In this document: positions 54,047 to 64,000 of the stretch, in pieces | How positions within the stretch are numbered: the stretch's first letter is position 1 | Layout of the letters: each line of letters opens with the position of its first letter | NCBI GenBank assembly: GCA_030062745.1 | Contig: CP099843.1 | Coordinates: 18,580,997 to 18,644,996 of the forward strand | Reading direction: 5' to 3' | Origin: Capitulum mitella | Taxonomy: Eukaryota > Arthropoda > Thecostraca > Pollicipedomorpha > Pollicipedidae | DNA: 64,000 nucleotides | Notes under the pieces: generated by a model | Told to the model about the DNA's origin: nothing | Database searches by the model: none | What the model saw: only the letters and a program-made list of their open reading frames with translations | Program-made: the position numbers and the translations under genes

Positions 54047-54151
54047 CTTGTGATTACCCCAAGAACATTTCGGATGCTACGTGTGCTTCGCGTATTCAGT
54101 GAAAAAGAACGCCTGGCCTCTACGGCTCGACAAATATCAGAAAATAAGCGC
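54047..54151 (+). pseudogene. Degenerate or displaced second S4 exon after the VSP-B catalytic exon
   Basis: The 35 codons read LVITPRTFRMLRVLRVFSEK and ERLASTARQISENKR, a clear copy of the VSP-B S4 exon with one codon deleted and the four arginines kept. The intron sequence just upstream (TGACAGTGGTGGCTACTTTTTTAAG) also resembles that before the true S4 exon. One G at the acceptor is lost, so it no longer fits after S3. It now starts in phase 0 and would splice in frame to the catalytic exon across an 89-bp intron. If not spliced onward, the frame ends VVSRC and TAG at 54169. Confidence 0.8.
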
Positions 54152-54169
54152 GTGGTTAGTCGATGTTAG

Positions 54170-57100
54170 CAACTCCATTTATAAACCATGAGTTATTTTT
54201 CAGCAGTTTTACCTGGCTGACCGGGCCCCAGTTTCATTATCTATGTGGCGGACTGGCTACATTCTATTACAAACGTATTGAATGGTCCGAGGCCAACAGG
54301 TCATCGAAGGTCAGTCGAGGTCATTAACCTCGGCTGATCTTCAAACGGCCCCGATGTTCGACTAAGATTGCATCAGTTGGCTTAAAGACCTACGAACACC
54401 CGACAGACTCACTTCCATAAAAATGTGAAGAACTGGTAAGTCAGATCTGGATAGGAGGGGTCGATTGGTGCTGCGATATCACAACTTTTGGCCTTTCATA
54501 TCAAGGAATTTAAAACTAACGTGGCGTGTAGCAGACACTCAGGGACATTATGCTTACCAATTCGAAAACAGTCGGACAATTGAAAGGCACGAAACCAATC
54601 AGTATTCGTTAAATAACTTCGGAGCATGTTTCTTAAACGCCGCTTGACTTTACTATGTTCAAGATAACCGAAAAAGTTTGACTTTGCTCATACGTGTTTT
54701 CACCATGCTTTTTATAGATCTTTGGGGACATGTGGTGGTAAATTTTTGTGAAGACCACGATGGGAAAACATGATTAAAACCGAAAATGCTCCGTGTGACT
54801 TGGTCAGCCCGAAGGTCATCCCGGGCTCGCCACAAAAATGGGCTTAAGTATGAAAGTTGGGACGTTTTTCTTTCGAATGGCGTTTATTTCTCTGACAATC
54901 TGCCACATAATTTGAATCATGCAATTTCTGTAAAAATCGGTGACCTTTCACAACCTGTAAACTCTGACTTCAAAGGCCACCCAACGCTAAAAACATATGC
55001 AGGAGCATTTGTTGATAGGTAATAAGCGCTCAATTCGAAAGGGGTCGGACCAGTTCTTGTGCGATTTGACGTGGAACGATTCCTCTGTCACACGACGCTT
55101 TGGCCAGTAGGTTCTTAAGTGGTATAACAAGTAACGGACTTGGCGAAGACATCAGTCCGAAAAATATCTGCAACATGAAACCAACCTCGTAACAAGCATT
55201 CGTACGGCTAATGTGACCCTTGGTGACAAATAAGAAAACTCATTCTTTTGTAGATTATAGTCTTGCGATGAAATGAAAAACAGTGCAATGACCATTTCCA
55301 AACTGTAGAATTTGGACATACATTAAAGTATAAATTACAGCACTATTCCATGTGGCTAAAAGCACCTTTATGTCTCGTCAGTGACTCAATGCACTCTAAT
55401 ACGTATTGAAATAATGTATAAAAAATACGCACTCTCATGCATTGCAATGCAATGTGTATCTGAAAAGCAGCCCAGTAATCGCGCATCGCACACCGCAGTT
55501 ACATGCAAGTGTTACCAACGATTGGACGGTTTACCTACCATCGGTGGTATCGTTCAATAATCAAGCGGTACATGGAGAAACTGTGATACGTAACAGTTAC
55601 CACGTATGTCTAAGAGATCCTATGTTCGTCCATGACACGTTTCATCATTTCGGGGTGTCACCAAGGATGTGTTGACTACTTACTACTGAACGGTAGTTTC
55701 GCGCAATAAAGCAGTTGCATGGTAAGAAACGTATCTATGCACATGCTGCCAGAGTCCCTCCTACGAACAGCCCTGTATCTGTCTTTGGCACGCTTAAACC
55801 ATATGTAAATGTTACCAAGGATGTTGTAAATGCCTCATTATAGATTAGCACTTCAGTTTGCATATTCTGCTTGGGATCACACTCTGAAACCGCCACTGGT
55901 TGTACTGGAGGTAAACAAGAAGCGTGATGTACAAAAAAGAAAGCCAGGAAAAGCACGTCGTGTCAAATGTGCCGCTAAAACGTTTCGGGATGAAGCAGCG
56001 CAAATCACCATGGAGAAGGTGAGAAGGCACGCTCACTCACTGAAATAGGGTTCAAACGCGAGTTACCCAAGCGGGAGCCTGTATGGGGTACTAGTGTTAT
56101 CCAGCGTTCTTTTTTTATTTTGCATTTCGTTTGGAACTTGCCATACGCCTTGTTCTAATCGTTGACTCTTGCGTTCTGGAGGGTCGGCGCTCTGCTCTTT
56201 GTCGACGTCGGCACGTAGCTAAGGGGGGGGGGCTGGGGGATACTAGTCGACCAATGCAGCGATGATGAGCTGCATTCTTCCTCCCCTCCCCCTGCTCAGC
56301 AGCAGGGCAGTGTTTGCGCCGTAGCCTTGAGAGGAGCCAATCAAGCTGAAGCAAAAGCCTACCGGGCAGCGGCATATCACGGCTTGTAAACATAAAAGGT
56401 CAAAGATGAACGACCAGGGGTCTGCAGATACCTAGCTGTCTTGTGACCATGTGTTATGCAATCGACAGCCTGCAGCGATCACTTTGTCGGTCTTCGCTTC
56501 ACAGAATCTCATTTCCTGGAGCGTTAACAGGGGGTGTCATTTCCTATCTCTTTATGGGTGTCCCGACACCCAGAAAGTGGAAATTGATACGACTTCGGCA
56601 CACACAAGTGTAGTGTACATTTAAAGTAGATTAAAATATTGCAATATAGTTATATTCCCAGGCCCATGACGTTAGCCACCTATAGTCAGCTTGATCAGCA
56701 ATAGTCGGAACTTATTTCCTCCATTGCCACCCAGCAGCTGCTTTTCCCCACCACACTTCAAGTAAAATTGTGTCAGGTCGGGTCCTGGAGCAAGTTCCTC
56801 CAGTAAATGGAATTCATCTACTCAATTTGATTTTTAATTGTACATGTAAGATTGACAGGGACATTTTTTATGAATCAAAGCGTAAGTACCATTCATTCTT
56901 GCCAACTACCTCTCGTTTGCTCATATTTTACTTGCGTAAGTACGCCAGCTGCTAGCCCAAGTTTAATCTCTTTACCCCATTTTTTTTCGACACTAAAATC
57001 ACCGATGAGTCGGGTCATCGATGATCGTATCGTTAGCCTCAGCGATGTCGAAGCTGACAGGAGTTGAACACCGAAATTATGAAGGCGGCCGTCATGGATT

Positions 57101-57259
57101 CAGGCAAGTACCGCTGCAGTTCCACTAGTTTCCCCCTCAGGTATGCATTACATGAACAGGTCGAAAAACGTCATTGATGTTTGTCAACACAATCGTCGCT
57201 GCCGTTTACAACTGCGTCTGGTACCGCAAGGCAAAGCGTTGGGTAAGCAGTTTAGAACT
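54170..57259. other. Region after VSP-B exons, no C2 exon found
   Basis: Searched by eye for SRYVGYYE-, CPVLAGD-, FYFWF- and LDNPHK-like coding segments; none seen. Contains C/G tracts near 56220-56300. Short ORFs here have no support. Confidence 0.5.
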
Positions 57260-57400
57260 GAGGATTCGGATTCATATGATCTGAATATTTGGCCGAATAT
57301 TCGGATTCCGGCGAATGTTCGAATCTTGATTTCAAGGTCTGAATATTCAGCGAATATTTCGTTGGCCACCTTTTCATCCGAATGTTCGCCGAATATTACA
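57260..57400. repeat. GAATATTCGG-rich subterminal repeat block
   Basis: Many overlapping CGAATATTC, CGAATGTTCG and GGATTCGGATTC words occur in both orientations. Such blocks often flank hAT transposon ends; this one lies about 1.2 kb before the transposase remnant and may be its left end (inference). Confidence 0.4.
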
Positions 57401-58462
57401 AAGTCAGCCGAGCATCCAAATACTCTGTTTCATCTCGGCGCAGAATCTGAAGAAATATATGGGCCAAATTATACGTGACCAAACGGAATGTTAATCTGAC
57501 CATTGCTGGCAACGTGTTTGTGTCCTCTTTATGGCTGAGGAAAATGCGCCGCAGTGGCACTGAGACATGCTCCGCCCCTTCCTACTATGACTCTGTCGTG
57601 CGCCTGACGTTCCGTGGGGTGGTACGTAGCCGCACAAATAATCTGACGCTAGTTGTGTGCCTAGCCCTGGCCACGACTACAGAAGCGCCGAGATTAGTCA
57701 GTGTGTGCAGCTGAACGGTACAGGAAGGTATCAGCCCATTTACATGGCCCCTTTAGGAAACTACCAATAGAAAAACCTGTTGAGGCTGATCTGGAAAAAT
57801 CGCCTGAATTTCAATCACTTAAAGTGACTATATCTGCAATGGACGTCTACATCTCTGCTGATTTCCTATGCGAAAAATGTATCGCAATTTGCATTGCATG
57901 CGTAGGGCACAAAATGTACCGAGACAGCGAAACAGTACCATCCAAAGGTGGAGGACAGATACCACTCAATCAGAAGCACTTCGTTCGTAGCATAGTCCTA
58001 TGTGCTCAGCCTGAGCTTGATTAGCTTCGTTACCAGTCCCAAAGGTGACTGTGTGTGCATCCATCTCCGACGGCTATTATTTAAGGATTTAATCAAAATG
58101 TTTTGCCAGGGCGCTTTTCAACCAGATTTCAAGCTGAGCAGAACTTGCTGCATGGGCTCGGAACTCTGATTCTTATGCCGGATTACGCAATTCCGAATTA
58201 ACGGTACAGTTATGTGACTTGAGTTTGACGTGCGATCTAAATACTGTTGCCGCTTCCATCCTGGGAGTGCTCCGCATTCACAAGCTCTTTTCTCTGGTCT
58301 CTGCAACATGGGAAGTTGGTGCTATTCATAGCTATTCAACTTTCCTTGTAGTTCATTAAAGCACGTGTCTTCATGATGGCTCCCTGAAAATCATGACAGC
58401 AAAAATTTGTTCCCTTTTTCAGAGATTTCGGAAAATCAATTTGACGCTTTGGTCTTCACAAA

Positions 58463-60353
58463 ATGGGAAAAGAAACAGTGTATGTTGGCCCCTCCAAAAA
58501 CACCGGCAGGAGATGGGCATGGGAGTATGTCGACTTTGTTGTTCCTGAATCCGGAGTCGTAGACAAAACGAAAGTGACACGCAAAATATGAAACAAGTGA
58601 TCAGCTATGAACAAACAACATACCTGGCTAATTATGTGATGAAACACCGAGAGCTAAAACAAAGGCGGGAAGAAAACAGAAGCAAACCAAGCTTCCAAGC
58701 TTTTTGTCGCAACCTTCGGCATCCCGCAAAAACCATCCACAGAAATGCTCAGAAATGGAAGGATGCTACTGGTGCAATCCGAGGTGGATCCCGTGTCGAA
58801 ACAACCGTCCATAGACATTGCTGAGGACGGTGCCCTTCGTAATTTTTGTCCACTTGTTAGTCCCGAGTACGGAATGCCTCATCGCATAACGGTAGCCAGC
58901 TACATTGACGAGTGGCATGAAACAGAGGCTAAACACCTGAAGGATGACCTGAAAAATGTTGAAACATTGGCAGGCAACAGTTGTTGGATGGTCCAGCAGT
59001 AAGCGCTGCTAGCTTTGTGGACATTGATGTTCACTACGTTGACGAGGATTGGGAGCTCAGTTCCTAAAGTCTCGGCGTGAAAGAAATGAAAGAATCACAT
59101 ACGGCAGAAAACTACAGGGCTACGAAGTGTGAAAGTGGAAGACGAGTTTATAGTAAAGGAACAAACCGTTCGTCCACATGACGGACAGTGGGAATAAAAT
59201 GAGAGCAGCGTAACTGAGTCCAGAGAGGAACGGATGCATGGCTCCTCATGGTCAGCCATGGACTAAAGGCGAGCCCTGGTATAGGCACCATGATTGATAA
59301 GGTGACAAAAAATGGTTAAGAAGTCGCAAAACGCTATCAAATGAAGTATGGGTTGGAAAAGCAGCAGAAAAATGTAGCCTGAAAATTCAGTCAGTGACGC
59401 GAGAAGTGCGACGCGGTGGAATAGTATCCTTGCAATGGTAACATCAATTATTTGAGCCGACGAAATTGAGCAGGTCTCTATAGATATGGCAAGTGATCCG
59501 GATGATCCAGGGCACGTTACCTCTAAAAGCACATGTTTAATGAACGTCCAATGCGTTAACGACTGTTTGCGTGAGATCGGAAAGTCATCACTGGTGAATT
59601 TCGTAAAAGAAGCCGGACAAACTGACAAACTGTTGTCGGCAACAAATACGCAAACACTTTTCTAGCACCGTTCGAGGAGTCCACGGCCCTGCTGGAGAGA
59701 GGTATTAAACGGCATCAGTTGTACTGCCACTGGTCAAACAGCTTGAAAAGCACATGGAAAATAAAAGATGATCCTAATTACATGGTGGCTATCAGGAGCG
59801 CCATGTTGAACAACTTCATGCATCGCACTGCCTCTGAATATGAACAGGGATATTCCAACTAGAGCAACCATGTTAGACCAAAGATACTCCAGGTCATCTG
59901 CACTAACCAGCTAGGAAAAAGAACGGGTGCTCGAGAGTCTAAAGAACGAAACTGAAAGACCACCTTCCACCGCAGCGGTCACGGTAGCTGCAAGCTCGGA
60001 ATCTGGAGGAACACAGTGAAAACGAGGCGTCTTATGATGGAACTGTCGACTAGTTCTGAGGACGATGATTGTGAGTCATTTGAAACAAAACATTTGGGTT
60101 CCAGCAAGAAAAGCTTTGAAAAGACGCATCTTCCATGCAGTGGTGGAAGACAAATCAGCCAAGCTTTCAAAGGCTGGCACCGCTGACAAAGAAGTACTTG
60201 GCCGTTCAGGTTAGCAACACGCCTGCAGAACGCATTTCTGCAGAGCACGCGAGCCGGCTTGGTGCTCAACAGCCGTCGGCTGGCCCTGGGAAAAGATCTA
60301 TTCAGTGCGATCCTCTTCCTTTCCGACGAAGTATAGAGCACCGTGTGAGTTAA
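58463..60353 (+). pseudogene. Decayed hAT transposase with BED zinc finger (ZBED-like)
   Basis: Pieces in order on the + strand, with stops and frameshifts between: a BED-like finger (WAWEYVDFVVPESGVVDKTK, then NKVISYEQTTYLANYVMKH, 58510-58645); ENRSKPSFQAF (about 58670); FCPLVSPEYGMPHRITVASY with later HLKDDLKNVE (58836-58965), matching the ..P.Y.MPSR.T....I...Y block of hAT proteins; FVDIDVHYVDEDWELSS (about 59018), matching the hAT .FITVT.HYI...W.L segment; and the C-terminal dimerisation block WWKTNQPSFQRLAPLTKKYL with AVQVSNTPAER (60138-60230). The Cys pair of the finger is damaged. Not functional. Its termini are not certain; 57260-57400 may be one. Confidence 0.88.
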
Positions 60354-60860
60354 GGCAAGTGATGTGGCCACCATCACTGCTTTATATACCGTTACCATTT
60401 TCCTTGTGCTGTCTCTTACGCCCGAATCGTGTCACAGCACCTAACCAGCTCCAAATCGAAGCTGGACCTGGAGCACAACTGGCTCTCACAGTGCAAGAGC
60501 TAGCAACGGATTTTCGAATATTTTTTACGGGATCTGATAATTTTAAACATGTTACATTTAGCACGATTTTGAATACGTTTCCTTCTTGGCTTTAAACAGA
60601 ACAATGGATGACGTACATAAACCGCTCACAAAATGGTATTCTGGCGTCGATGTTGCAAATAACTTTAAAGTACATGCTTACCACTGCCTGAACTTCTGGC
60701 TTCAGTAAGGATGACGAATGTTTCCCATCGTATGAGAATCGAGCCAGGGACATACTGGTGATTAGGAACAAAATTTCTACCCATCGGCCATGCGTATCGA
60801 TATACTTTAACGCCAAATCGCTGGAAAACCCATTGCTTACGCCTCATGTAAAAAACTCAC

Positions 60861-60974
60861 CCGTAGAGTGGCAAGGATCGTCGTGGTCCAGGCCAGGCTC
60901 GAGTGGATTCCATGGATCGGAGCCGAGCGGGCAGGACGATGGGCCCGGCAGGCTCTCGGCCTCCTCGGTAGGAG
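60861..60974 (-). CDS. Candidate exon of an unknown gene, copy 1 of a tandem pair
   Basis: On the - strand, CGCTGCAG precedes an open exon, and TCTACGG|GTGAGT ends it. It reads PTEEAESLPGPSSCPLGSDP, then WNPLEPGLDHDDPCHST. It is 114 bp, phase 1 at both ends (symmetric, so it can be duplicated without breaking frame). The second copy at 63445-63549 keeps frame and both splice sites. Proline- and acid-rich, no family recognised. Confidence 0.5.
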
Positions 60975-61519
60975 CTGCAGCGAAGAGGGTCAATATAAGG
61001 TTTTAAAACGACTGTTAATTTGAGGACGGGACATTCGTTATGTCCACATGTTTTACATGGTATTGGCCTTCAGTGGCATTAACTATCGTTTCGGTTATCC
61101 ATTAAGGTTAGGGATGCACCGGATATCCGGTCCGGCCAGATATCCGGCTGGATATTTGAGATCATCCGGTATCCGGTATCCGGCCGGATATTTCCATGAT
61201 CCGGCCGGATATTGCCAGGTATTTGGCCTTCCGGTGTGCGATCGAGACGCTCTTATATCCGCCTACAAAACCGTTTCAGGAGCAACTTGCCTTGTCATAT
61301 AAGACTGTCCATGTGCCTGGCAGTTCCAAGGTCTGTCTGGAGCATTACTTTTTCTTCCTATTTCGGAAGGGTTGAGACAATATTTGTAAGGGATGGACTC
61401 AATCTCAAAGTAGTGTAACAACAGCCAGCATATGCGCAGCTGACCATTTCCTGGCGCATCATCTTCCTATTTTCCAAGCATTCTTATTTGTCTCAAATAC
61501 ACTTGTACAAATTCATTCA

Positions 61520-62265
61520 CCCTCGCCCGTAGGGGGCGCAGGGCGGGGGAACGGTGCAACCCCCGCTGAGGTTTTCCGAGGGTCATGAACTCATGTCATG
61601 TGGTTGACGGGAAACACCTTATTTTTATCTTTGGGAATGCGATAGGAAATAGGTATTGCAAAACAACCTTTATATTCGGATTTCAAGTTGTAAGGAATAT
61701 AATTTTGTAAATTTTGTGGATGTAAATTCGGTGTGGTTTGTCTTTTGCTTAATCTAAAGAGGGCGCAATGCACGAACCCTTGACTTTTGCTCCGACGGCC
61801 GGAACAGCGTCGGCCGCGTAGTGATGAGTCTGCAGTACGATGGCATACCTAAAATTCGATCCCAATTCGAAAAACACTCTTAAGGTATCTAAGTTACGAT
61901 TTTCGGCTAAATCAAGGTCACCCTAGGTCATTGGCTTCAGATGACCTTGGATGACCCAAGATGACCCTTATATGTTATTTGACAATAGTGTTTGGTAATT
62001 GAGATGCTACATTTCACTTCAGAATCTGTTACTGTCTACAAAAAAATGCTTCTGCAGCTCCGAGAACGCATTTAAGCCGAGGACCCCGCTTGACAAGGAT
62101 TGGCCTAACATGACCTGGATAGGACTCCAGGGGTGAAATACAATCCTGTGGTGTGCAGATAGACTCATAATTAACTGACGAACACTAGCATATCCGTTTT
62201 GTTTCATCATCATTTATTCTTTCACGCTCATTTGCACTTAAATTCAAAAAGTACCACTCTGCCAA
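61520..62265. mobile_element. Partial family E (piggyBac-like) copy nested in the hAT element
   Basis: Starts CCCTCGCCCGTAG after TTCA (one change from TTAA) and follows 9340-10393: GATAGGAAATAG...CAAAACAA, TTGCTCCGAC/TTTGCTCCGACGG, GTGATGAGTCTGCAGTACGATGGCAT, GATGCTACATTT...TCTGTTA.TGTCTACAAAAA and ATTTAAG.CGA.GACCCCG. The right terminus is missing, and so is the (TA)n tract. Confidence 0.7.
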
Positions 62266-62272
62266 TTTTTGA

Positions 62273-62305
62273 CATTTGACGTGATCTGGAAGATCACGTC
62301 AAATG
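62273..62305. repeat. Perfect 15-bp hairpin with 3-base loop
   Basis: CATTTGACGTGATCT, then GGA, then AGATCACGTCAAATG. It lies at the boundary where the family E copy ends. Confidence 0.95.
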
Positions 62306-63444
62306 TTTGGTCCGTTTGGGACGATCATCATCCGATCATCATCATCCCATCATGGGACATTAGAAAGGGATGCCAGTCGTGACATCTCGTCACGTGCAAC
62401 ACGTTGATTTTCCCGCGACGCTCTAGGACGCAAGGCGAAAAATAGCAAAGAAAATAGCAAGGTGTTGAAATGGCTGGGGGGTCGTACAGACTTCCCCTCC
62501 CCCTAATACGTCCGCAGAATGCCGTATATCGGCAGAAGAATATGCAGAAGGCCGTATATCGGCAAGTATTAAGGGCATTGGCGAAGCCAAAGGTTGGCCC
62601 GGGGGTCCGCGCTTCCTTCTTAGACCCGCATTTTTTTGTGAAAACCATTACACGTCGTCTTCCCAGCAGGCGGTTTTCGTGTGATTTCAGTTCACACTGG
62701 GCTTCGGGCCCCCTCCTCAAGAAACCCCTAGCTGCGCCCCTGGTTAAGGGACAATACACTTAAACGGACATACATTAGTATTTATACAGAATGGCTATCA
62801 AGCCAGGTATTTGAGGTCTACCAAGGCGTTATAATGGCATTCTGCGCATTTTGGAACCTTTGCATTGATGGTGATCGGTGATCTACGCTATGATCGCTGC
62901 GTTCTTTATTTATTCTTTTTTACGATGAAACATGGGGAAACCTCGCAATAACTCTAAACGATAGGTGGAAGGATTCACAAATTGTTAATTTTTTTGTTTA
63001 GTATTTTCCAATTTTTTCGGATATTTTTTACCGCAGTCTTTTTCGTCTCATTTTCCAGCGATAAATAGCAAATAAAAATAGTTATCCATGATATCAGGTA
63101 TCCGGATCGGAAATCCGGCCGGATATCCGGCACCCCGATCCGGCATATCCAATATCCGGCCGGATCACAAAAATCCCGATCCGGTGCATGCCTAATTAAG
63201 GTACGGATTGGAACACGCATTTCAGAGAACACGAACCGCTGGAACACGCATTTCAAAGAATTTTAATAACGGTGTTCTCAACTGCCGTCCCAAGTAGGCA
63301 TAGAAACTTGTTTGCAGTGAGAACATCCAACCTGGGATTCCGACGAACTGATTACCACTTCAGTATCTGAACCACACAAACCACCGCAATTCATTTAAAG
63401 CACGTTTTGGGAACGCCTTCTGATTGTACAATAAACCAACTCAC

Positions 63445-63549
63445 CTGCAGAGTGACAAGGATCGTCGTAGGCCAGGTCAGGCTCGGATGAATGTGAGCCG
63501 AGCGGAAAGAACGATGGGCCCGGCACGGTATCAGCCTCCTCGGTAGGAG
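63445..63549 (-). CDS. Candidate exon of an unknown gene, copy 2 of a tandem pair
   Basis: On the - strand, TTCGCGGCAG precedes the exon and TCTGCAG|GTGAGT ends it. It reads PTEEADTVPGPSFFPLGSHS, then SEPDLAYDDPCHSA. It is 9 bp (three codons) shorter than copy 1, with symmetric phase 1. Ends PTEEA..PGPS and DDPCHS are conserved between copies while the middle varies. A further open - strand stretch (63593-63778) follows at higher coordinates, but its equivalent in unit 1 is not open, so I do not call it. Confidence 0.5.
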
Positions 63550-63968
63550 CTGCCGCGAAGAGGATTTGTATAAAGTTCTACAATGGCCGTTAATTTGAGG
63601 ACGGGACATTTGCCATGTCTGAATGTTTTAGATCGTAACGACCTTCAGCGGCATCAGTTATCTGCTCAAGTAAGGAACACAGGTCCTCAGTAAGTACGGG
63701 GAAAGTCACATGCGATGAGCGCATCCAACCCTCGATATCAGTATCGCGTATCTGACGAGTTCTCCACCATTTCACGTCCTGTACCACACCCACCGCAACT
63801 GACATAAAGCACGTTTGGGAACGCCTGCTGCAATGCACAGGACTAAACCCAGAATCAAGATATGTCTAATGAACTAATTGCAACCGCAGATCATTAGCCC
63901 ATGACACTACTGGAACTTAACGTAAGATCGCTCGGAATTCGTAAGCTCCTCATATCCACACAACTTAA

Positions 63969-64000
63969 CCCGCGCACGACCGTCGGTCGGTTTCGAACAT
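63969..64000. mobile_element. Start of another piggyBac-like A-C family element
   Basis: TTAA (63965-63968) followed by CCCGCGCACGACCGTCGGTC, matching the left terminus of copy B. It runs off the window. Confidence 0.5.

Larger units (their letters stand above)
61109..63194. mobile_element. hAT-superfamily element with perfect 8-bp target duplication
   Basis: ATTAAGGT at 61101-61108 and 63195-63202 flanks the element exactly. The left end TAGGGATGCACCGGATATCC and the right end (reverse complement TAGGCATGCACCGGATCGG) are inverted repeats. Both ends carry dense CCGGATATCCGG-type palindromes. An 8-bp duplication plus such ends identifies a hAT element. Its 2086 bp have no transposase; the interior holds a nested piece of the family E element (61520-62265), a perfect hairpin and an ORF on the - strand (62328-62759) that I do not recognise. 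Non-autonomous or internally replaced. Confidence 0.88.
60861..63840. repeat. Tandem duplication of a ~410-480 bp unit, first copy split by a hAT element
   Basis: Unit 1 is 60861-61108 plus 63203-63444; unit 2 is 63445 to about 63840. Shared blocks: the candidate exon, TTAATTTGAGGACGGGACATT (61017, 63591), GGCCTTCAGTGGCAT / GACCTTCAGCGGCAT, AACATCCAACC / GCATCCAACC, and AAAGCACGTTTTGGGAACGCC / AAAGCACGTTTGGGAACGCC. The hAT element at 61109 separates the halves of unit 1. Confidence 0.75.

Noticed and set aside
57701-58024. 107-codon ORF (RYRKVSAHLHGPF...LPIEKPVEADLE)
   Set aside because: Looks protein-like, but I cannot match it to a family and it may be unrelated debris before the hAT transposase; not called as a gene.
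62328-62759. 143-codon minus-strand ORF inside the hAT element
   Set aside because: No hAT transposase motif; contains an internal short repeat (CRYTAFC twice) and is probably low-information sequence.

Overview
This is eukaryotic (animal) genomic DNA. Coding sequence is broken into short exons with GT/AG borders and introns of 0.3 to about 10 kb. Nothing looks prokaryotic: there are no operons, ribosome binding sites or long intact ORFs. Most of the window is transposon debris, microsatellites and diffuse repeats rich in AGGTCA/TGACCT words. The host gene family and the repeat types suggest an invertebrate metazoan. The sequence alone does not let me name the species.

The core finding is a tandem, head-to-tail pair of voltage-sensing phosphatase genes (VSP/TPTE family: a four-helix voltage sensor fused to a PTEN-like phosphoinositide phosphatase and a C2 domain), both on the + strand. 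VSP-A (exons from 2725 to 24996) runs from the S3 helix to a stop codon; its N-terminal and S1-S2 exons must lie upstream of the window or be lost. VSP-B (42203 to 53957) starts with a plausible ATG exon and contains S1-S2, S3, S4, linker and both phosphatase exons. Its C2 exons are not visible and may lie beyond base 64000. The five exons both copies share have identical lengths (132, 111, 109, 143, 232 bp) and identical intron phases. Both keep the catalytic loop [11 protein letters not shown] and the four S4 arginines. Three oddities stand out: the catalytic exon is almost identical between copies while neighbouring exons have diverged; a degenerate second S4 exon lies 89 bp after VSP-B's catalytic exon, in phase with it; and the C2 region of VSP-A has either a weak in-frame donor or a one-base frameshift.

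The rest is mobile DNA. Several roughly 1-1.25 kb elements end in inverted CCC...GGG termini flanked by TTAA (piggyBac-like non-autonomous elements): 1-1094, 9340-10393, 36402-37638, 39724-40953, 52054-53276 and one starting at 63969. A fold-back element with tandem-repeat arms occupies 7300-9053. Decayed non-LTR retrotransposon pieces lie at 18990-21230 (two, head to head) and 30757-31400. hAT material comprises two CAGG-ended MITEs (22250-22526, 50230-50522), a decayed BED-finger transposase (about 58460-60353) and a 2086-bp element with a perfect 8-bp target duplication (61109-63194). That last element sits inside a tandemly duplicated unit that carries a short, symmetric-phase candidate exon on the - strand (60861-60974 and 63445-63549), the only hint of a third host gene.

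I found no tRNA, rRNA or CRISPR. Intergenic and intronic stretches not listed separately hold no coding signal I can defend.
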